Assembly: GCA_007132395.1 (NCBI GenBank)
Contig: SLOR01000208.1
Span: 1-17,211 of the forward strand
Source: Bacteroidales bacterium
Lineage (GTDB): Bacteria > Bacteroidota > Bacteroidia > Bacteroidales > UBA7960
Direction: 5' to 3'
Length of the DNA: 17,211 nt
Positions 13,562-17,211 of this stretch are shown here, piece after piece (position 1 is the first letter of the stretch; each line of letters starts with the position of its first letter). The translations under genes were made by a program, and so were the position numbers. The notes under the pieces are model-generated. The model did no database searches. It worked only from the letters and a program-made list of their open reading frames with translations, and was not told the origin of the DNA.

Positions 13562-16219
13562 ATGAGCAAAAAAGAATATTATGACATTGAGAACAGGGAG
13601 TGGCTGGAATCGCTGGAGTATCTTATTCAGAATGAAGAACCACAGCGGGTGCGTGATATCCTTGCACTGCTGCAGAATAAAGCCCACAAGGAAGGCATAA
13701 CCTTCCGCTGCCCGGGCAATACACCCTATATCAACAGTATTTCGCCCCGTAAAGAGGTTCCTTATCCCGGCAGTCGAGAGATAGAGCGGCGCATTAAAAG
13801 TCTTGTACGCTGGAATGCGATGGCCATGGTAGTAAGAGCTAACCTTGAGTCAGAAGGTATCGGAGGCCACATTTCCACCTTTGCTTCTTCGGCAACGCTG
13901 CTGGAGGTGGCATTCAACCACTTCTTTAAAGGAGGCGACAAAGACGAGCCCGCCGATATGGTGTACTTCCAGGGGCACGCTTCTCCGGGCTTGTATGCCC
14001 GCTCCTTCCTGGAAGGCAGGCTTACCGAAAAACATCTGCACAACTTCCGTCAGGAGCTGCGTAAAGAAGGAGGCTTGAGCTCCTACCCACACCCGCGTCT
14101 TATGCCCGATTACTGGCGCTTCCCAACCGTTTCTATGGGCCTCGGGCCTCTTATGGCCATTTACCAGGCTCGGTTCAATAAGTATTTGGAAGACCGTGGA
14201 TTGAAAGAAAAAACCAAACAAAAAATCTGGGCCTTTATGGGAGATGGCGAGATGGATGAACCCGAATCTATGGGTGCACTCACCGTGGCCAGCCGCGAAA
14301 AGTTGGACAACCTCATTTTCGTGGTAAACTGCAACCTGCAGCGTCTTGATGGGCCTGTAAGGGGCAATGGAAAAATTATTCAGGAGCTGGAGGCCGCTTT
14401 TAAAGGAGCACGCTGGAAAGTATTCAAGGTAATCTGGGGCAGCGACTGGGACCCCCTCATCGCCAAGGATGAATCGGGCGACCTGCTCAAAGCAATGGAG
14501 GAAACACCCGACGGGCAGTTCCAGAAGTATGTGGTGTCAACCGGTGATTACATCCGAAAGGACTTTTTCGGAAGAAGTGAAAACCTGCTCAAACTGGTGG
14601 AAAAATATTCTGACGAACAGCTGGAAAAACTTAATCGAGGCGGGCACGACCCCAAAAAGGTTTTTAATGCTTACCAAAGAGCCGTTAATTATGAAGATGG
14701 GCCGGTGGTTATCCTGGCACAAACCATCAAAGGTTATGGCTTAGGTGAAGCCGGTGAAGGACGTAACATTACCCACCAGCAGAAAAAACTCAATGAAGAG
14801 GAGTTATTAAGCTTTAGAAGCCGCTTTGGCATCCCTTTGTCGGATGAGCAAGCCAAAAAAGCACCCTTTTTCAAGCCGCCCGATGACAGCGAAGAAATCC
14901 AGTATCTGAAAAAACGAAGAGAAGAGCTGGGAGGCTATTTGCCCAAACGAGTGGCCGATGCCCCGCCCATCATCCTGCCCGACGACACGGTGTATAAAGA
15001 ATTGCTGGAAGGCTCCGGCGACAGAGAGCTGGCCACCACAATGAGTATGGTTAACCTGATGGCCAAAATGATGGGCGATAAAAATATGGGTAAGCTTATC
15101 GTGCCCATCGTACCCGACGAATCCCGCACTTTTGGTATGGATGCATTGTTCCGTAAGTTCGGTATCTATTCTCACGTAGGGCAAAACTACGAACCTGTTG
15201 ACAAAGACTCTTTCCTCTATTACAAGGAAGCCACCGACGGGGCCATTCTGGAAGAGGGAATTACCGAAGCTGGTTGTATGTCGTCATTCATTGCTGCCGG
15301 AACCTCGTATTCCACCCACGGAAAGAACATGATTCCCATGTTTATTTACTACTCTATGTTCGGTTTCCAGCGTATTGGCGACCTGGTATGGGCTGCCGCC
15401 GATATGCGCGCCCGTGGTTTCATGATTGGAGGTACTTCCGGAAGAACCACTCTGGCAGGAGAAGGGCTCCAACACCAGGACGGCCACTCTCACATGTTGG
15501 CCATGACGGTACCCTCGGTTAAAGCCTACGACCCCGCTTTCGCATACGAGCTGGCCGTCATTGTAAAGGAGGGCATGAAGCGAATGTTTGTAGACCAGGA
15601 AGACCTCATTTACTACATTACTGTTCTCAACGAAAAGTATAAGATGCCCGCAATGCCAGAGGGTGTGGAAGAAGGTATCCTGAGAGGGATGTACAAAGTA
15701 AGAAAATCAAGAAAGAAAAAAGGTGAAAAAGTACATCTGTTTGGCAGTGGTGCCATCCTCAACGAAGCCTTAAGGGCTGCCGAAATGATGGAGAAGGATT
15801 ATGAGGTGGTGGTGGATGTATGGAGCGTAACCAGCTACAAAGAGTTATACGAAGATGCCCGCGAAACCGACCGATGGAATCGTTTAAATCCTGAAAAGAC
15901 TCCGCGCCTCACCTATATCGAGCAATGTATGGATGGCGACAAAGGCTTGTGCCTTGCTGCCCACGATTACATGAAGGCTATCCCAATGACCGTGTCCCGC
16001 TGGTTCCCCGGTGAACTCACCGTACTGGGTACCGATGGCTACGGAAGAAGCGACAACCGCCGTGCCCTAAGAGACTATTTCGAGGTAGACGACAGGCATA
16101 TCGCCTACGGCGCACTGCATAGCCTTCACCTGGCCGGAAAACTTGACAAAAAGCTGGTTCTAAAGGCCAAAAAGGATTTCAAAATTGATAATAGCAAACC
16201 CAATCCAACGGATATCTAA
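13562..16219 (+). CDS. aceE: Pyruvate dehydrogenase E1 component, homodimeric type
   Basis: AceE is the thiamine-diphosphate subunit of the pyruvate dehydrogenase complex; it decarboxylates pyruvate and acetylates the lipoyl arm of E2. The 885-residue length matches the single-chain homodimeric enzyme (887 in E. coli), not the split alpha/beta type. The ThDP/magnesium motif GDGEMDEPES begins at residue 227 (Asp228), with NCNLQRLDGPVRGNGKIIQE nearby. Active-site histidines are visible at His103 (GGHISTFASSATL) and His139 (QGHASPGLYARSFLEGRL). The central pyrimidine-binding region (EGITEAGCMSSFIAAGTSYS; GEGLQHQDGHSH) and C-terminal transketolase-like domain (FPGELTVLGTDGYGRSDNR) are intact. The ATG at 13562 gives MSKKEYYDIEN; there is no strong ribosome site. 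The aceF gene follows 12 bases later, so the pair is an operon. Confidence 0.98.
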   Translation: MSKKEYYDIENREWLESLEYLIQNEEPQRVRDILALLQNKAHKEGITFRCPGNTPYINSISPRKEVPYPGSREIERRIKSLVRWNAMAMVVRANLESEGIGGHISTFASSATLLEVAFNHFFKGGDKDEPADMVYFQGHASPGLYARSFLEGRLTEKHLHNFRQELRKEGGLSSYPHPRLMPDYWRFPTVSMGLGPLMAIYQARFNKYLEDRGLKEKTKQKIWAFMGDGEMDEPESMGALTVASREKLDNLIFVVNCNLQRLDGPVRGNGKIIQELEAAFKGARWKVFKVIWGSDWDPLIAKDESGDLLKAMEETPDGQFQKYVVSTGDYIRKDFFGRSENLLKLVEKYSDEQLEKLNRGGHDPKKVFNAYQRAVNYEDGPVVILAQTIKGYGLGEAGEGRNITHQQKKLNEEELLSFRSRFGIPLSDEQAKKAPFFKPPDDSEEIQYLKKRREELGGYLPKRVADAPPIILPDDTVYKELLEGSGDRELATTMSMVNLMAKMMGDKNMGKLIVPIVPDESRTFGMDALFRKFGIYSHVGQNYEPVDKDSFLYYKEATDGAILEEGITEAGCMSSFIAAGTSYSTHGKNMIPMFIYYSMFGFQRIGDLVWAAADMRARGFMIGGTSGRTTLAGEGLQHQDGHSHMLAMTVPSVKAYDPAFAYELAVIVKEGMKRMFVDQEDLIYYITVLNEKYKMPAMPEGVEEGILRGMYKVRKSRKKKGEKVHLFGSGAILNEALRAAEMMEKDYEVVVDVWSVTSYKELYEDARETDRWNRLNPEKTPRLTYIEQCMDGDKGLCLAAHDYMKAIPMTVSRWFPGELTVLGTDGYGRSDNRRALRDYFEVDDRHIAYGALHSLHLAGKLDKKLVLKAKKDFKIDNSKPNPTDI

Positions 16220-16231
16220 AAATATTCTGAT

Positions 16232-17211
16232 ATGATAAAAGAAATAAAATTACCGGAGATAGCCGATAATGTCACTTCTGCTGTGGTGCTGGAAATTCTT
16301 GTTGCCCAGGGAGACAAGGTAAAAGTTGATGATGGGCTGGCCGAAATGGAAAGTGACAAGGCCAGCTTTGAACTCCCCTCTGAAGTGGCCGGCGTGGTGA
16401 AAGAAGTGAAAGTGAGTGAAGGCGACGAAGTGAAAGTGGGGCAGGTTATGTTTGTGATTGAGGCTTCCGAAGAAGGTGAGGGCTCAGAAGAAGACAAAGA
16501 AGAAAAGAAAGGCGACGATTCGGGCAAGGAAAAAGAAGAGGAAGCAAAGTCCGACTCTAAGGAGAAAGAAGAAGCCCCCAAAGAAGAAAAGGAGGAGGAA
16601 GAAGATGCTGAACCCAAAGAGAAGCAGGAGAAAGAAGAAGAACCCCGTGCAGAGCAACCGGAAGCCACTTCTGACAAATCCACCTCCCATATTGCTGCCT
16701 CACCTGCCGTGCGCAGGCTGGCCAGGGAAATTGGTGTGGACCTCACAAAAGTAAAAGGCTCCGGCCCTTCCGAAAGAGTATCGGAAGAAGATGTGAAAGA
16801 CTGGGCCAAAAAGCAGCTTCAGGGCAAAGCATCAGGCACTGCTCTGACAGATGATTTTCAACTGCCCGACTTCTCCAAACAGGGAAATATCCGCAGGGAA
16901 AAGATGGACACCATCCGCAAAATCACTGCCCGTGCAATGGCAGGTTCCTGGCAAAATATTCCCCATGTGTTCCAGTTTGACAAGGCTGATGTTACCGAGC
17001 TGGAAAAATTCCGCCAGGATTACAGTAAATACGTGGAGAAGCAAGGCGCCAAATTAACCGTTACGGCTATCCTGCTCAAGCTCACCGCAACAGCCCTGAA
17101 AACCTTCCCACGCTTCAATGCCAGTGTGGATATGAAGAACGAGGAAATTATCTACAAGGAGTATGTGAATATCGGCGTGGCCGTTGACACCGACCGGGGC
17201 TTGCTGGTGCC
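16232..17211 (+). CDS. aceF: Dihydrolipoamide acetyltransferase, pyruvate dehydrogenase E2 (partial, runs off right edge)
   Basis: The open frame from ATG 16232 to the window end gives 326 residues with no stop, so the gene is cut by the edge. AceF carries the swinging lipoyl arm and transfers acetyl groups to CoA. Visible domains are one lipoyl domain (1-78) with the lipoylation site Lys43 in EMESDKASFE, a linker (79-150), a peripheral subunit-binding domain (about 153-193, IAASPAVRRLAREIGVDLTKVKGSG) and the first part of the catalytic domain (about 217 onward, IRKITARAMAGSWQNIPHVF). The catalytic HxxxD motif lies beyond the edge. The linker is odd: residues 81-150 hold 27 Glu, 14 Lys and 6 Asp, where E2 linkers are usually Ala/Pro-rich. 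It lies 12 bases after aceE; lpd may follow outside the window. Confidence 0.96.
   Translation, partial: MIKEIKLPEIADNVTSAVVLEILVAQGDKVKVDDGLAEMESDKASFELPSEVAGVVKEVKVSEGDEVKVGQVMFVIEASEEGEGSEEDKEEKKGDDSGKEKEEEAKSDSKEKEEAPKEEKEEEEDAEPKEKQEKEEEPRAEQPEATSDKSTSHIAASPAVRRLAREIGVDLTKVKGSGPSERVSEEDVKDWAKKQLQGKASGTALTDDFQLPDFSKQGNIRREKMDTIRKITARAMAGSWQNIPHVFQFDKADVTELEKFRQDYSKYVEKQGAKLTVTAILLKLTATALKTFPRFNASVDMKNEEIIYKEYVNIGVAVDTDRGLLV

Noticed and set aside
16216..16809. A 197-codon serine-rich open frame on the minus strand
   Set aside because: It lies fully antisense to aceF, and its Ser/Phe-rich content is the mirror of the Glu/Lys-rich linker codons. No homology or start signal supports it.

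Overview
The window looks like ordinary chromosome from a member of the Bacteroidota, probably a Bacteroidales or Marinilabiliales-type marine or anaerobic lineage. This is an inference from three things. Several start regions carry the Bacteroidota -7 promoter box TAnnTTTG rather than an E. coli type -10. Shine-Dalgarno sequences are mostly weak. The protein types are typical of the phylum: a LysM protein fused to a type 1 periplasmic-binding fold, a LolA-like protein directly after FtsK, and GuaA beginning MQE. No plasmid, phage, CRISPR or rRNA/tRNA gene was seen.

Layout. Positions 26-2314 (minus strand) form a compact operon read ruvX, then def (peptide deformylase), then an M16 zinc protease; the last two overlap by 4 bases. 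A divergent intergenic region (2315-2437) separates it from ftsK (2438-5014, plus), which is followed after 21 bases by a LolA-like periplasmic carrier (5036-5701). A probable bidirectional terminator at 5721-5767 lies between lolA and a convergent LysM/PBP1-like protein (5781-7901, minus). Upstream of that on the same strand is guaA (7952-9481, minus). A 232-base intergenic region with a degenerate CCTCAA-type hexamer array separates guaA from the divergent yggS-like gene (9714-10391, plus), a lipoprotein amidase (10440-12059) and a membrane-anchored coiled-coil protein of unknown function (12159-13049). A 512-base gap (13050-13561) holds a 121-bp MITE-like hairpin element with perfect 16-bp terminal inverted repeats. 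The window ends with aceE (homodimeric pyruvate dehydrogenase E1) and the start of aceF (E2), which runs off the right edge.

Functionally this is core biology: recombination and repair (ruvX), protein maturation (def), chromosome segregation (ftsK), envelope biogenesis (lolA, LysM protein), GMP synthesis (guaA), pyridoxal phosphate homeostasis (yggS) and pyruvate oxidation (aceEF). I found no convincing new multi-gene system. The points most worth a second look are the nested hairpin element at 13141-13261, the interrupted hexamer array at 9557-9655, a guaA promoter box that abuts the start codon (possible leaderless mRNA), the uncharacterised coiled-coil protein, the LysM/PBP1 fusion, and the very unusual Glu/Lys-rich linker of the E2 protein.
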